Shown here one piece after another: positions 49,813 to 58,651 of a stretch of 61,927 bases of DNA (the first letter of the stretch is position 1; each line of letters starts with the position of its first letter). A program made the position numbers and the translations under genes. Where the stretch lies: the NCBI RefSeq assembly GCF_001426405.1, contig NZ_LMEP01000026.1, positions 107,550-169,476 of the forward strand, written 5' to 3'. The DNA comes from Streptomyces sp. Root1304 (GTDB taxonomy: Bacteria > Actinomycetota > Actinomycetes > Streptomycetales > Streptomycetaceae). The notes below the pieces were generated by a model, which did no database searches, was not told the DNA's origin, and saw only the letters and a list, made by a program, of their open reading frames with translations.

Positions 49813-52497
49813 ATGGACCCGATCAACCCTGGGTCGGAGGAGTACGGTCACGACGCCGAGGGGGAGGCCCGCCAGGACCGCGGCGTGCCAGGACCCGCGC
49901 CCGCCGCCGCACCCGCACCCGCGCGGGCCCGCGTCGTCCGGCTCGTCTCCGGCGACCTGCTCGTCACCGTCAACCCCGTCGACGGCAGCGAGATCGAGGC
50001 CTGCCCGCCCGGCCGCGAACCGGCCGCCCCCCGCCCCCGTACCCCCGAGGAACGCGCCGAGGCCGCCCGCGCCGCGGCCCCGCCCGTCCCGCCCGGCCCC
50101 GCCGCGCCCCCGCTGCCCCTGCTCGAACGCCAGGAGCAGCGCGACCGGCTCGCCGGCATCCTCGGCCGCGGCCGCTCCGCCCGGCTGACCGGCCCTGCGG
50201 GCTCCGGCCGCACCGCCCTCCTCGACGCCGTCGCCGCCGACTGCGCGGGCCTCGCGCCCGACGGGGTCATCCGGCTCTCCGGACACCACCGCACCGCCCT
50301 CGAACTCCTCCGCGAGCTGTTCACCGCCGTCCGGTACGCCCCGGACCACCGGCCCGACCGCGCCGACCTCCTCGACCTGCTCGGCGACATCGGCGCCGTC
50401 GTCGTCGTCGACGACCTGGAGTTCGGCGGCGCCGCCCTCGACGAACTCCTCGCCGCCGCCCCCGAATGCGCCTTCCTCCTCGCCGCGGGACCCGACACCC
50501 CGGCCCCCTCCGCCGACGCGCACATCGAGGAGATCCAGCTCGCCGGCCTCGGCCGCGGCGCCGCCCTCAAGCTCCTGGAGAGCGCCGTCGGCCGCACCCT
50601 CACCGACGAGGAGGCCAACTGGGCGGGCGACCTGTGGTTCGAGTCCGAGGGACTGCCGCTGCGCTTCGTCCAGGCCGGGGCGCTGCTCCGCCAGCGCGAC
50701 CGGCTGCGCGTCACCCCGGCCGAGTTCGACGCCTTCGGCGCCCTCGAAGAGGCCTTCGGGCCCACCGACCCCGAGGCGGCCGCCGCCGTCGCCGCCGCGG
50801 CCTTCGACGGACTCGACGACCCCGACGTCGAACTGCGCGAGATACCCCTGCCGAGCCTCGGCGAGGGCGCCGCCCCCGCCGCCCTGCTCGCCTCCCGCCT
50901 CAGCCGCTCCGCCCAGACCGCCCTCCGCTTCGCCGTCGCCCTCGGCGGCGAGGTGCCGCACCAGGCCCACCTGCCGGCGCTCGTCGGCGACACCCACGCC
51001 GACGCCGCCCTCGGCGAACTCATGGCCTGCGGCCTGCTCTCCCCGGTCGGCCCCCGCTACCGGCTCGCCGACGGGGTCCTCACCCAGCTCCTCGCCCAGG
51101 GGTACGAGCCCGAGGCCGCCGCCCGCGCCCACACCGCGGCCCAGCACTACGCCTGGTGGGCCGCCCACCCCTCCGTCACCCCGGAGCGGGCCGCCGCCGA
51201 GTCCGACGCCCTCCTCGCCGCCCTGTCCGTCCTCGTCGCGGGCCCCGGCACGGGCGTGCCGGCGGCCGAGACGGACGCCGAGGTCACCGCCGAGCACCGC
51301 GCCACCGCCGTCCTCCTCGCCCGCGCCGCCGCCCCCGCCTTCGCCGCCGGACTCCACTGGGGCGCCTGGGAGCGGGCCCTGCGCGCGGGCCAGGAGGCCG
51401 CCCGGCTCACCGGCGAGGTCGCCGAGGAGGCGTACTTCCACCACGAGCTGGGTGTCCTCGCGCTCTGCGCGGGCAACCTGGAGCGGGCCCGCGCCGAACT
51501 GGAGGCCTCCATCGGGATGCGCGGGGTGCTCGCCGACAAGCGCGGCACCGTCGCCGGCCGCCGGGCGCTCGCCCTCGTCGCCGACCTCTCCGGCGAGCAC
51601 ACGGGCCCGGTCCGCGCCGAGGAGCCCTTCTCCCCGCCGCGCGGCACCCCCGCCCTGCGCGGCCCGGCCGCCGGCCCCGGCCCCGCCGCCGTCACGGCCC
51701 CGCTGCCCGGCGGGCCCGTACGACCGGCCCCGCTCCCCGCGGGCACCGGACGGACGCCGGCACCCACCCCGGTCCCGGCCTTCCCCGACTTCGCCGACGA
51801 GGGCCCCACCTTCCTCACCCGCTCCGACTCCGGCCGCAAGGACGAGGGAACGGGCAGGGGAGCGGCCAAGGGCGGCATCCTCAAGGGCGGCCTGCTCGGC
51901 GCCCGCCGCAACCTGGCCGCCGTCGGCGCGGGCGCGCTCCTCGTCGCCGTCCTCGGCACCGTCGTGACGCTCGGCGCCACCTCCGGCAACGGCGACGATC
52001 CGGCCACCAACCACGTCACCACCGACAGCTCGGCCACCGAGGGCGCCCCCGACGACGGCGAGGGCACCGACGAGGTGCCGGCCGAGGGCGAGGAGGGCGA
52101 CCCGGGCGAGACGGGGAAGCCCACCGGTTCGGACTCCCCGAGCCCGTCCGCCTCCGGCAGCGCCTCCCCGACGGACCCGACGGGTTCCGGCAGCCCGTCC
52201 TCCGGCACCCCGTCGACCTCGGACAGCCCGACGAACACGACGGCGCCCGCGACGACCACGGCGCCGCCGACGAGCCCGAACACGACGACCCGGCCGCCGC
52301 GCCCGACGTCCAGTTCACCGAAGCCGACGACCAGCTCGCCGAAGCCGACGACCTCGTCACCGACGACCTCGCCGGAGCCGAGCACCACCCCGCCGACGAC
52401 CACGACCGCCCCTCCGGCGACGGAGGAGAACAGCCCCAGCAACTCCGCCTCCTCGTCCCTCGGCGGCCCGCCCGCCGACTCGGAGACGCCCGCCTGA
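49813..52497 (+). CDS. Large membrane-anchored P-loop ATPase with Thr/Pro/Ser-rich tail
   Basis: An 894-residue protein. Residues 1-100 are a proline-rich leader with a small VVRLVSGDLLVTVNPVDGSEI unit. A STAND/AAA-like ATPase follows, with Walker A GPAGSGRT (127-134) and Walker B VVVVDDLEF (about 197-205), then a winged-helix/TPR-like helical part (to about 600). One membrane helix (about 699-722) leads to an exterior tail of about 170 residues made almost only of T, S, P, E and G. It resembles conserved actinobacterial proteins annotated only as ATP-binding; role unknown. It lies 190 bases after the STAS gene. Confidence 0.8.
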   Translation: MDPINPGSEEYGHDAEGEARQDRGVPGPAPAAAPAPARARVVRLVSGDLLVTVNPVDGSEIEACPPGREPAAPRPRTPEERAEAARAAAPPVPPGPAAPPLPLLERQEQRDRLAGILGRGRSARLTGPAGSGRTALLDAVAADCAGLAPDGVIRLSGHHRTALELLRELFTAVRYAPDHRPDRADLLDLLGDIGAVVVVDDLEFGGAALDELLAAAPECAFLLAAGPDTPAPSADAHIEEIQLAGLGRGAALKLLESAVGRTLTDEEANWAGDLWFESEGLPLRFVQAGALLRQRDRLRVTPAEFDAFGALEEAFGPTDPEAAAAVAAAAFDGLDDPDVELREIPLPSLGEGAAPAALLASRLSRSAQTALRFAVALGGEVPHQAHLPALVGDTHADAALGELMACGLLSPVGPRYRLADGVLTQLLAQGYEPEAAARAHTAAQHYAWWAAHPSVTPERAAAESDALLAALSVLVAGPGTGVPAAETDAEVTAEHRATAVLLARAAAPAFAAGLHWGAWERALRAGQEAARLTGEVAEEAYFHHELGVLALCAGNLERARAELEASIGMRGVLADKRGTVAGRRALALVADLSGEHTGPVRAEEPFSPPRGTPALRGPAAGPGPAAVTAPLPGGPVRPAPLPAGTGRTPAPTPVPAFPDFADEGPTFLTRSDSGRKDEGTGRGAAKGGILKGGLLGARRNLAAVGAGALLVAVLGTVVTLGATSGNGDDPATNHVTTDSSATEGAPDDGEGTDEVPAEGEEGDPGETGKPTGSDSPSPSASGSASPTDPTGSGSPSSGTPSTSDSPTNTTAPATTTAPPTSPNTTTRPPRPTSSSPKPTTSSPKPTTSSPTTSPEPSTTPPTTTTAPPATEENSPSNSASSSLGGPPADSETPA

Positions 52498-52592
52498 CGG
52501 AGGTACGGGGGCCTACCGCCGTACGGAGAACGGGGACGGCCCCGGGCGCGTCCACCGCACCCGGGGCCGTCCCCGTACCTCCGCCGCCGCCG

Positions 52593-53264
52593 TCAGAACA
52601 GCCGCAGCTTGTCGTCCTCGATGCCGCGCATCGCGTCGTAGTCCAGGACCAGGCAGTCGATGCCGCGGTCCGTGGCCAGCACCCGCGCCTGCGGCTTGAT
52701 CTCCTGCGCCGCGAAGACGCCCTTCACCGGCGCGAGGTGCGGATCGCGGTTGAGCAGCTCCAGGTAGCGGGTCAGCTGCTCGACGCCGTCGATGTCGCCG
52801 CGCCGCTTCAGCTCGACCGCGACCGTCCCGCCGTCCGCGTCCCGGCAGAGGATGTCGACCGGGCCGATCGCCGTCATGTACTCGCGGCGGATCAGGGTGT
52901 ACCCCTCGCCCAGGGTGTCGATGCGGTCCGCCAGCAGCTCCTGGAGGTGCGCCTCGACGCCGTCCTTGATGAGGCCCGGGTCCACACCCAGCTCGTGCGA
53001 GGAGTCGTGGAGGATCTCCTCCATCGTGATGATCAGTTTCTCGCCCGCTTTGTTGATCACGGTCCAGACGCCGGCCTCACCGTCGACACCTTCCTTGAGG
53101 GTGCACGGCGGCGACATCCAGTTGAGCGGTTTGTACGCCCGGTCGTCCGCGTGGATGGAGACGCTGCCGTCTGCCTTGATCAGGATCAGACGGGGCGCGG
53201 AGGGCAGGTGGGCCGTGAGCCGGCCCGCGTAGTCCACGGAGCAACGGGCAATGACGAGACGCAT
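52593..53264 (-). CDS. nucS: Endonuclease NucS (EndoMS), mismatch-specific
   Basis: A 223-residue nuclease providing non-canonical mismatch repair in actinobacteria lacking MutS/MutL. The N-terminal beta-rich DNA-binding domain (1-110) is followed by a RecB-type PD-(D/E)XK core: GPVDILCRDADGGTVAVELKRRG (the D-x(n)-E-x-K triad). The C-terminus ends in DDKLRLF, the expected clamp-interaction-like tail. ATG 53264 follows a -10-like TAGCGT by eight bases, so the mRNA may be leaderless. Confidence 0.94.
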   Translation of the reverse strand: MRLVIARCSVDYAGRLTAHLPSAPRLILIKADGSVSIHADDRAYKPLNWMSPPCTLKEGVDGEAGVWTVINKAGEKLIITMEEILHDSSHELGVDPGLIKDGVEAHLQELLADRIDTLGEGYTLIRREYMTAIGPVDILCRDADGGTVAVELKRRGDIDGVEQLTRYLELLNRDPHLAPVKGVFAAQEIKPQARVLATDRGIDCLVLDYDAMRGIEDDKLRLF

Positions 53265-53513
53265 GGTCCGCAACGCTACAAGACGGGCGCTCTTCCGCGC
53301 GATTCGGGCACCGGCCCGAGGCCGCCCTGCAGTGGTCCTGAGCCGAACACCCGTCGGTTATCAGCCGGTTGTGTTCCCAATCTCCTGGTGCGGGCAGGAC
53401 TGCGCGCTTACCGTGGAAGCTGGAGGTCGTCGTCCGTGCACGCTGCGTGGCGTACGGCCGGCCTTCGTCCCTGCCCGCAAGGCCCCGTCCGCGGGGTCGC
53501 GAGAGGAGAACCC

Positions 53514-53906
53514 ATGTCGCTCGACGTCTCACCGGCGCTGTTGGAACAGGCCGAGCGAGGCGAGGTCGACGAAGCCGACTTCGTCGACTGCGTCCGGACC
53601 TCCCTGCCCTACGCATGGGAGATGATCAGTTCTCTGGTGGCCCAGCTGAAGGTCGACGGCGGAGAGTTCGCCGACAACCAGACGCCGCCGCCGAATGAGC
53701 AGGCACGTGGTCAGCTGCTGCGCGCGCTCGCGAGCGATGCCATTCGTGGTGCGCTGCAGCGGCACTTCGGGGTGCGTCTCGCATTCCAGAACTGTCACCG
53801 GGTGGCGGTGTTCCCGCTGGACCCGTCGGTGGACGAGCGGCTCGCCCGCTTCACGTCCGTACGGGGGCAGCTGCTGAACCAGTCGCCGGAACTGCGCGAC
53901 TGCTGA
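53514..53906 (+). CDS. SCO5389-family protein
   Basis: A 130-residue soluble helical protein (SLDVSPALLEQAERGEVDEADFVDC at the start, RHFGVRLAFQNCHRVAVFP in the second half) matching the Streptomyces SCO5389 family, whose function is not known. GAGAGGAG at 53501-53508 supports ATG 53514. A long open frame runs in from far upstream in the same frame, but it covers other genes. Confidence 0.78.
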   Translation: MSLDVSPALLEQAERGEVDEADFVDCVRTSLPYAWEMISSLVAQLKVDGGEFADNQTPPPNEQARGQLLRALASDAIRGALQRHFGVRLAFQNCHRVAVFPLDPSVDERLARFTSVRGQLLNQSPELRDC

Positions 53907-53912
53907 GACATG

Positions 53913-54037
53913 GTGCTGCCGCTCCGTATCGCGGGAGGACGCGATCGATGCGAGCCGACGCGCATCGGCGCCGACAGGTGCGGAGCGGCAGCACAGTCCC
54001 GGCCGGGAGCGAGCCGGGACCGGCCGCGGAAGCGGCC
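53913..54037. ncRNA. Array of nested hairpins, candidate structured RNA or complex terminator
   Basis: A perfect 14-bp outer stem (53913-53926 with 53981-53994) encloses two adjacent hairpins: ATCGCG-GGAGGA-CGCGAT (53928-53945) and CGATGCG/CGCATCG (53946-53952 with 53961-53967), a three-way junction. Next come GTCCCGGC/GCCGGGAC (53996-54020) and GGCCGC-GGAA-GCGGCC (54022-54037). It lies between convergent genes, so termination is the simplest role. Confidence 0.45.
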
Positions 54038-54076
54038 CCGGCGCGAGTACCTCCTACGGCCCCGGCCGATGCGCCC

Positions 54077-55111
54077 TCACACCAGCAGCGGCAGGACCTC
54101 CGCGCCCAGCCGCCGGACGTTCTCCTCGGTCGCCGCGAGGTCGCCCGAGCCCTCCGCGAGCAGCGCGAACCGCGTGATGCCCGTCCGCTCCGCCGTCGCC
54201 GCGAGCCGGTCCGCCGCCCGCCGGGGCGTGCCCACCGGATGCAGACCGCACAGCAGCTCCGTGTACGCCACGGGGTCCCGCATCGACCGGTGCCGGCCGT
54301 CGACCGTCACATGCGCGTCCAGGCCCTGCTTCAGCCAGCCCGGCATCGCCTTCACCAGCGCCTCGGCCGCGTCCGCGCCCCGGTCGGCGAGCTGCGCCAC
54401 CCCCGCCGAGACGTGCTGGGCGCCGATCCGGGCGATCTCGTCCGGGTCCCGTCCGGCCTCCCGCGCGCAGCGCGCCCAGGCCCCGACCATCTCGGCCTTC
54501 TCCTCGTCGCCGCAGTGCATGCCGAGCAGCATCGGCAGCCCGCGCTCCGCGGCGAGCCGCACGCTCTTCGGCGAGGTGCAGGCCACCACGACCTCGGGTG
54601 CCGGATCGCCGCCGATCAGCTCGTCGGGGCGGGGCACGACCGGGACCTCACGGAAGGCGAATCGTTCTCCCTCGGCGCCCACGCGCGGCTCGGTGAGCCA
54701 GCGCAGCAGCAGGTCGAGTGCCTCGGGGAACCCCTTCTCGTACGCGCCGAGGCCCGCGCCGAACACCTCCAGGTCCACCCACGGCCCGCCCCGGCCCACC
54801 CCGAGGGTGAACCGGCCGCCCGAGGTGAGGTGCAGCAGCGCCGCCTGCTCGCCGAGGGCGACCGGGTGGACGGACGGCAGCACGCTCACCGCCGTGCCCA
54901 CCCGCAGCCGCCGGGTGCGGCCGAGGATCAGCGCGGCCAGGGTGACGGCCGACGGACAGACCCCGTACGGAACGAAGTGGTGCTCGGCCAGCCAGACCGA
55001 GTCGAGGCCCGCCTCCTCGGCGACCTCGGCGGTCCGCACCGCCCGGTGCAGGGCCTCCCCCTGCCCCTGGCCCGGGAACTGGGCGGCCAGAACGAACGTA
55101 CCCACGCGCAT
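54077..55111 (-). CDS. LLM-class flavin/F420-dependent oxidoreductase
   Basis: A 344-residue TIM-barrel protein of the luciferase-like family. Marks: AEEAGLDSVWLAEHHF (about 30-45), GTAVSVLPSVHPVALGEQAALLHLTSGGRFTLGVGRG, and a late RTGITRFALLAEG. In Streptomyces such enzymes often use F420; the substrate cannot be predicted. ATG 55111 has AAGGAGG upstream. Confidence 0.88.
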   Translation of the reverse strand: MRVGTFVLAAQFPGQGQGEALHRAVRTAEVAEEAGLDSVWLAEHHFVPYGVCPSAVTLAALILGRTRRLRVGTAVSVLPSVHPVALGEQAALLHLTSGGRFTLGVGRGGPWVDLEVFGAGLGAYEKGFPEALDLLLRWLTEPRVGAEGERFAFREVPVVPRPDELIGGDPAPEVVVACTSPKSVRLAAERGLPMLLGMHCGDEEKAEMVGAWARCAREAGRDPDEIARIGAQHVSAGVAQLADRGADAAEALVKAMPGWLKQGLDAHVTVDGRHRSMRDPVAYTELLCGLHPVGTPRRAADRLAATAERTGITRFALLAEGSGDLAATEENVRRLGAEVLPLLV

Positions 55112-55309
55112 CGCTTCTGCCTCCTTGCGGCCGACGCGTATCTCCCCCCGCACTGGCAACAACGTCTGACACGTGCCAAAGGCAACGGCCGTTCATGAAG
55201 TTCTTGCGATTTTCGGCTAAGCCGTCCCGGGCGGGGCCCGGGGCACCGCGTCGCGGCCCGTAGGCTTGAACGAACGGTCCGTGTTCCCAGACCCCCGTGA
55301 GGTGTGCCC

Positions 55310-55636
55310 GTGTCCCCGCGCCACAACCGTTCCCGAGGCGGCGAGAAGCCCGAACAGCAGGGTGACGACGGCGACCGGTACGGCGGCGCCCAGCGCAGCG
55401 AGACCTGGCAGGGCGAGGAGTGGTACGTCCGCCTCGTCGCCGGGGCGAGCGCGCCCGGCAAGCGCTACCGCTGCCCCGGTTGCGACCAGGAGATCCCCGG
55501 CGGCGCCCCGCACGTGGTCGCCTGGCCGGAGTACGGCGGCGTCGACGACCGGCGCCACTGGCACAAGGCCTGCTGGAACGCGAAGGACCGCCGCACCAGC
55601 AGGGTGCAGCGGTCCCGCAACGCGCCGAGGTACTGA
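55310..55636 (+). CDS. Small predicted zinc-binding protein
   Basis: A 108-residue protein with a basic N-terminus and a CPGCDQEIPGGAPHVVAWPE - HWHKACW cluster (two Cys, then His and Cys), probably one zinc site of a treble-clef type. Conserved in Streptomyces at this location as a hypothetical; function unknown. GTG 55310 fits GTGAGG spacing better than GTG 55304. A TAGGCT -10 lies at 55261-55266. Confidence 0.72.
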   Translation: MSPRHNRSRGGEKPEQQGDDGDRYGGAQRSETWQGEEWYVRLVAGASAPGKRYRCPGCDQEIPGGAPHVVAWPEYGGVDDRRHWHKACWNAKDRRTSRVQRSRNAPRY

Positions 55637-55677
55637 GCCGCGGGGCCCGGGGGCACCGCGGCCGTACGACCCGGGTC

Positions 55678-56514
55678 CTACACGTCCCGGCTGTTCATCA
55701 GGGCGTACGCGCCGGCCAGCGCGGCCGCCGCGACGCCCGTCATGATCAGCAGCGGCTCCCAGCCCGCCGGGCCGCTGTCCCCGAACGGGGGAGTGTCGCT
55801 GTACAGCGCGATCATCTGCGAGGGGATCGCGTAGGTGAAGAGGAACTCCTGCACCGACCGCAGCGTCTCGTTGAACATGAACAGCGCCGCCACCAGCGGC
55901 AGCAGCAGCAGGCCGATCATCACCGTGATCGCGCCGGCCGAGTGCCGGATGACCGTGCCGAGCGCCAGCGAGAGCAGCCCCAGCACCGCCAGGTAGCCGC
56001 CCGCGCCGACCGTCGCCCGCAGCCACTCGGAACCCGTCGGCTCGGCCGCCCCGTCCACGAGGGCGACCTGCGTGACCGCCACCAGGGTGGCGACCGCGGT
56101 GGTGACCGTGAAGACCAGCAGGAAGAAGACGATCGCCTTCGCCGTGAGCACCCGCGCCCGGCTCGGGCAGGCCGTCAGGGTCGTACGGATCATGCCGGTG
56201 CCGTACTCGGAGGCGATCGTCAGCACCCCGAGGGTGATCACACAGATCGAGGCCGGCAGCATCCCGAAGAAGCCGAAGGTGAGCGCCGACTCGTCGCCCA
56301 TCGACTCCCCGGAGTTCGCCGCGATGGCCGCGACACCCATGCCGATGGCCAGCATCAGCAGGACCATGACCCCGAGCGTCCACAGCGTCGAGCGCACCGA
56401 GCGGATCTTCGTCCACTCGGAGGCGAGGGCGTCACCGAGGTGTGCCCTGCGGACCGGGATGGGGGAGACGTAGGTGTACGGCGCCGGGGCGTGGTGCGGT
56501 GCGGGGGCGGTCAT
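55678..56514 (-). CDS. ABC-2 permease, system 1
   Basis: A 278-residue permease with six membrane segments and an N-terminal SEWTKIRSVRSTLWTL motif typical of this actinobacterial ABC-2 family. It overlaps the upstream ATPase stop by four bases. It is paralogous to the permease at 57869-58648. Confidence 0.9.
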   Translation of the reverse strand: MTAPAPHHAPAPYTYVSPIPVRRAHLGDALASEWTKIRSVRSTLWTLGVMVLLMLAIGMGVAAIAANSGESMGDESALTFGFFGMLPASICVITLGVLTIASEYGTGMIRTTLTACPSRARVLTAKAIVFFLLVFTVTTAVATLVAVTQVALVDGAAEPTGSEWLRATVGAGGYLAVLGLLSLALGTVIRHSAGAITVMIGLLLLPLVAALFMFNETLRSVQEFLFTYAIPSQMIALYSDTPPFGDSGPAGWEPLLIMTGVAAAALAGAYALMNSRDV

Positions 56515-57680
56515 CGGGCGTCCTTGGGGGTGTCGCTCGGCTGAGAGGGGCTCGGCTGCGGGGCGCCCGGCGGCACGGCGGCCGGAGGCGCGTACGGGGC
56601 GGGCGCCTGGCCGGGCGCACCCGCGTACGGGTTCTGTCCGGGCGGCGGCGGGGCGTACCAGCCCTGCTGCGGCACGTCCTGCACCACCGGCTGCTGCTGC
56701 GGCGGCATCCCGTACCCCGGGTGGCCGGGCTGCAGCGGCGGCTGGAGGTGCGCGAGCCGGTCGTCGGTCGAGCGGTAGTCCACCGCGCCCTGGGTCATGC
56801 GCATGTACGCCTCTTCCAGCGAGGCCTGGTGCGGGGACAGCTCCCAGAGCCGTACGTCCGCGCCGTGCGCCAGGTCGCTGATCCTGGGCAGCGGCAGCCC
56901 CGTCACCCGGAGCGCGCCGTCCGGCTCGGAGAGGACCTGGCCGCCGGCCTCCATGAGCGCCGCCGTCAGCTTCTCCCGCTGCGCGGGCTCGGCCTCGGGG
57001 GTCCGCACCCGGGCGAAGTCCGCGGAGTTCGCCGAGATGAAGTCGGTGACGCTCATGTCGGCGAGGAGCTGGCCGCGGCCGATCACGATCAGGTGGTCGG
57101 CGGTGAGCGCCATCTCGCTCATGAGGTGGCTGGAGACGAAGACGGTGCGGCCCTCGGCGGCCAGCTTCTTCATCAGGTTGCGGACCCAGAGGATGCCCTC
57201 GGGGTCCAGACCGTTGACCGGCTCGTCGAAGAGCAGCACCTGCGGGTCGCCCAGGAGCGCCGCCGCGATGCCCAGCCGCTGGCCCATGCCGAGCGAGAAG
57301 CCCTTGGAACGCCGCCTGGCCACGTCCTGGAGGCCGACCACACCGAGGACCTCGTCGACGCGCTGCGCCGGGATGCCGGCGAGCTGCGCGAGCGACAGCA
57401 GATGGCTGCGCGCGCTCCGCCCGCCGTGCACGGCCTTGGCGTCGAGGAGCGCGCCGACCTGCCGGGGCGCGTTCGGCAGCTGCCGGAAGGGGTGGCCGCC
57501 GATCGTCACATGCCCCGCGGTGGGCCGGTCGAGCCCCAGGATCATCCGCATGGTGGTCGACTTGCCGGACCCGTTGGGCCCCAGGAACCCGGTGACGACA
57601 CCGGGCCTCACCTGGAAGGAAAGGTTGTACACGGCCGTCTTGGCGCCGTAGCGCTTCGTCAGGCCGACTGCCTCGATCAT
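56511..57680 (-). CDS. ABC ATPase, system 1, with P/Q-rich C-terminal tail
   Basis: A 389-residue protein. The ATPase part (1-300) has Walker A GPNGSGKST, signature SLGMGQRLGIAAALLG (LGMGQ instead of LSGGQ) and Walker B LLFDEPVNGLDPEG. The last 80-90 residues are a low-complexity Pro/Gln/Gly/Ala tail, absent from the paralogue at 58652-59620. ATG 57680 has GGAG very close upstream. The exported substrate is unknown. Confidence 0.9.
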   Translation of the reverse strand: MIEAVGLTKRYGAKTAVYNLSFQVRPGVVTGFLGPNGSGKSTTMRMILGLDRPTAGHVTIGGHPFRQLPNAPRQVGALLDAKAVHGGRSARSHLLSLAQLAGIPAQRVDEVLGVVGLQDVARRRSKGFSLGMGQRLGIAAALLGDPQVLLFDEPVNGLDPEGILWVRNLMKKLAAEGRTVFVSSHLMSEMALTADHLIVIGRGQLLADMSVTDFISANSADFARVRTPEAEPAQREKLTAALMEAGGQVLSEPDGALRVTGLPLPRISDLAHGADVRLWELSPHQASLEEAYMRMTQGAVDYRSTDDRLAHLQPPLQPGHPGYGMPPQQQPVVQDVPQQGWYAPPPPGQNPYAGAPGQAPAPYAPPAAVPPGAPQPSPSQPSDTPKDAR

Positions 57681-57868
57681 TCTCCAGCCCCATCGACAGG
57701 TCGGTCGCATCCATGTCGGGGCGTGGCGGCCGAAGGCCGAAGCCCCCCGTATGAGCTAGGAGCTTATCCAGCCGTTGACGGTTCCGGCGAAGCGGAGACG
57801 ACCTCCGGGCGGTCTACGGGGGGAACATCAGGGTTGTCCCCCAGGGGATCCGGGAAGAACCGGCCGGG

Positions 57869-58648
57869 TCACGCGTCCCGCTTCTTCAGCACCAGATAGC
57901 CGCCCAGCAGGGACGCCACCACCCACAGCACCATGATGCCGAGGCCGGCCCACGGGCCGTACGGGGCCTTCTCCGAGTTCATGGCCTCCGGGACGACCTG
58001 CATGATCTTCGATCCGGCCTGGTCGGGGAAGTAGCGGGCCACCTCCTTCGCCTTCGGCACGGCCGCCAGGATCTGCGAGACCAGGAAGAAGAACGGCATC
58101 AGGATGCCGAGCGAGAGCATCGAGGAGCGGAGCATCGCCGCCACGCCCATGGAGAACAGCGCGATCAGGCCCATGTAGAGCCCGCCGCCGATCACCGCCC
58201 GCAGCACGTTGTCGTCGCCGATCGAGGCCCGGTGCTCGCCGAGCAGCGCCTGTCCCAGGAAGAAGGAGAGGAAGCTCGTCGCGAGCCCCGTGGCGAACGC
58301 CAGCCCGCCCGCCACCGCGACCTTCGAGAAGAGGAAGGTCGCGCGCTGCGGCACGGCGGCCAGGGAGGTGCGGATCATGCCCGAGGAGTACTCGGTCCCC
58401 ACCACCAGGACGCCGAAGACGACCATCGCCAGCTGCCCCAGGGTCATCCCGAAGAAGCTGACCAGGGTCGGGTCGAAGGTGGCCTGCTCGACCTCGCTGA
58501 GGTCCTTGAAGGTGGAGTTGAACACGGCGGACAGTGTCGCGCCGATCGCCACCGTGACGAGGAGGGCGCTCGCCAGCGTCCAGACGGTCGACGACACCGT
58601 CCGGATCTTGGTCCACTCGGACCGCAGAACCGCGGATACCGCTGCCAT
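57869..58648 (-). CDS. ABC-2 permease, system 2
   Basis: A 259-residue permease with six membrane segments, N-terminal RSEWTKIRTVSSTVWTL, three bases after the system 2 ATPase. Sequence pattern shows common origin with the system 1 permease. Confidence 0.9.
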   Translation of the reverse strand: MAAVSAVLRSEWTKIRTVSSTVWTLASALLVTVAIGATLSAVFNSTFKDLSEVEQATFDPTLVSFFGMTLGQLAMVVFGVLVVGTEYSSGMIRTSLAAVPQRATFLFSKVAVAGGLAFATGLATSFLSFFLGQALLGEHRASIGDDNVLRAVIGGGLYMGLIALFSMGVAAMLRSSMLSLGILMPFFFLVSQILAAVPKAKEVARYFPDQAGSKIMQVVPEAMNSEKAPYGPWAGLGIMVLWVVASLLGGYLVLKKRDA

Positions 58649-58651
58649 CGT

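Noticed and set aside
49761..53906. 1,381-residue plus-strand open frame
   Set aside because: Its translation is an arginine/proline-rich out-of-frame reading of the ATPase gene. Only the last 130 codons (from ATG 53514) form a real gene.
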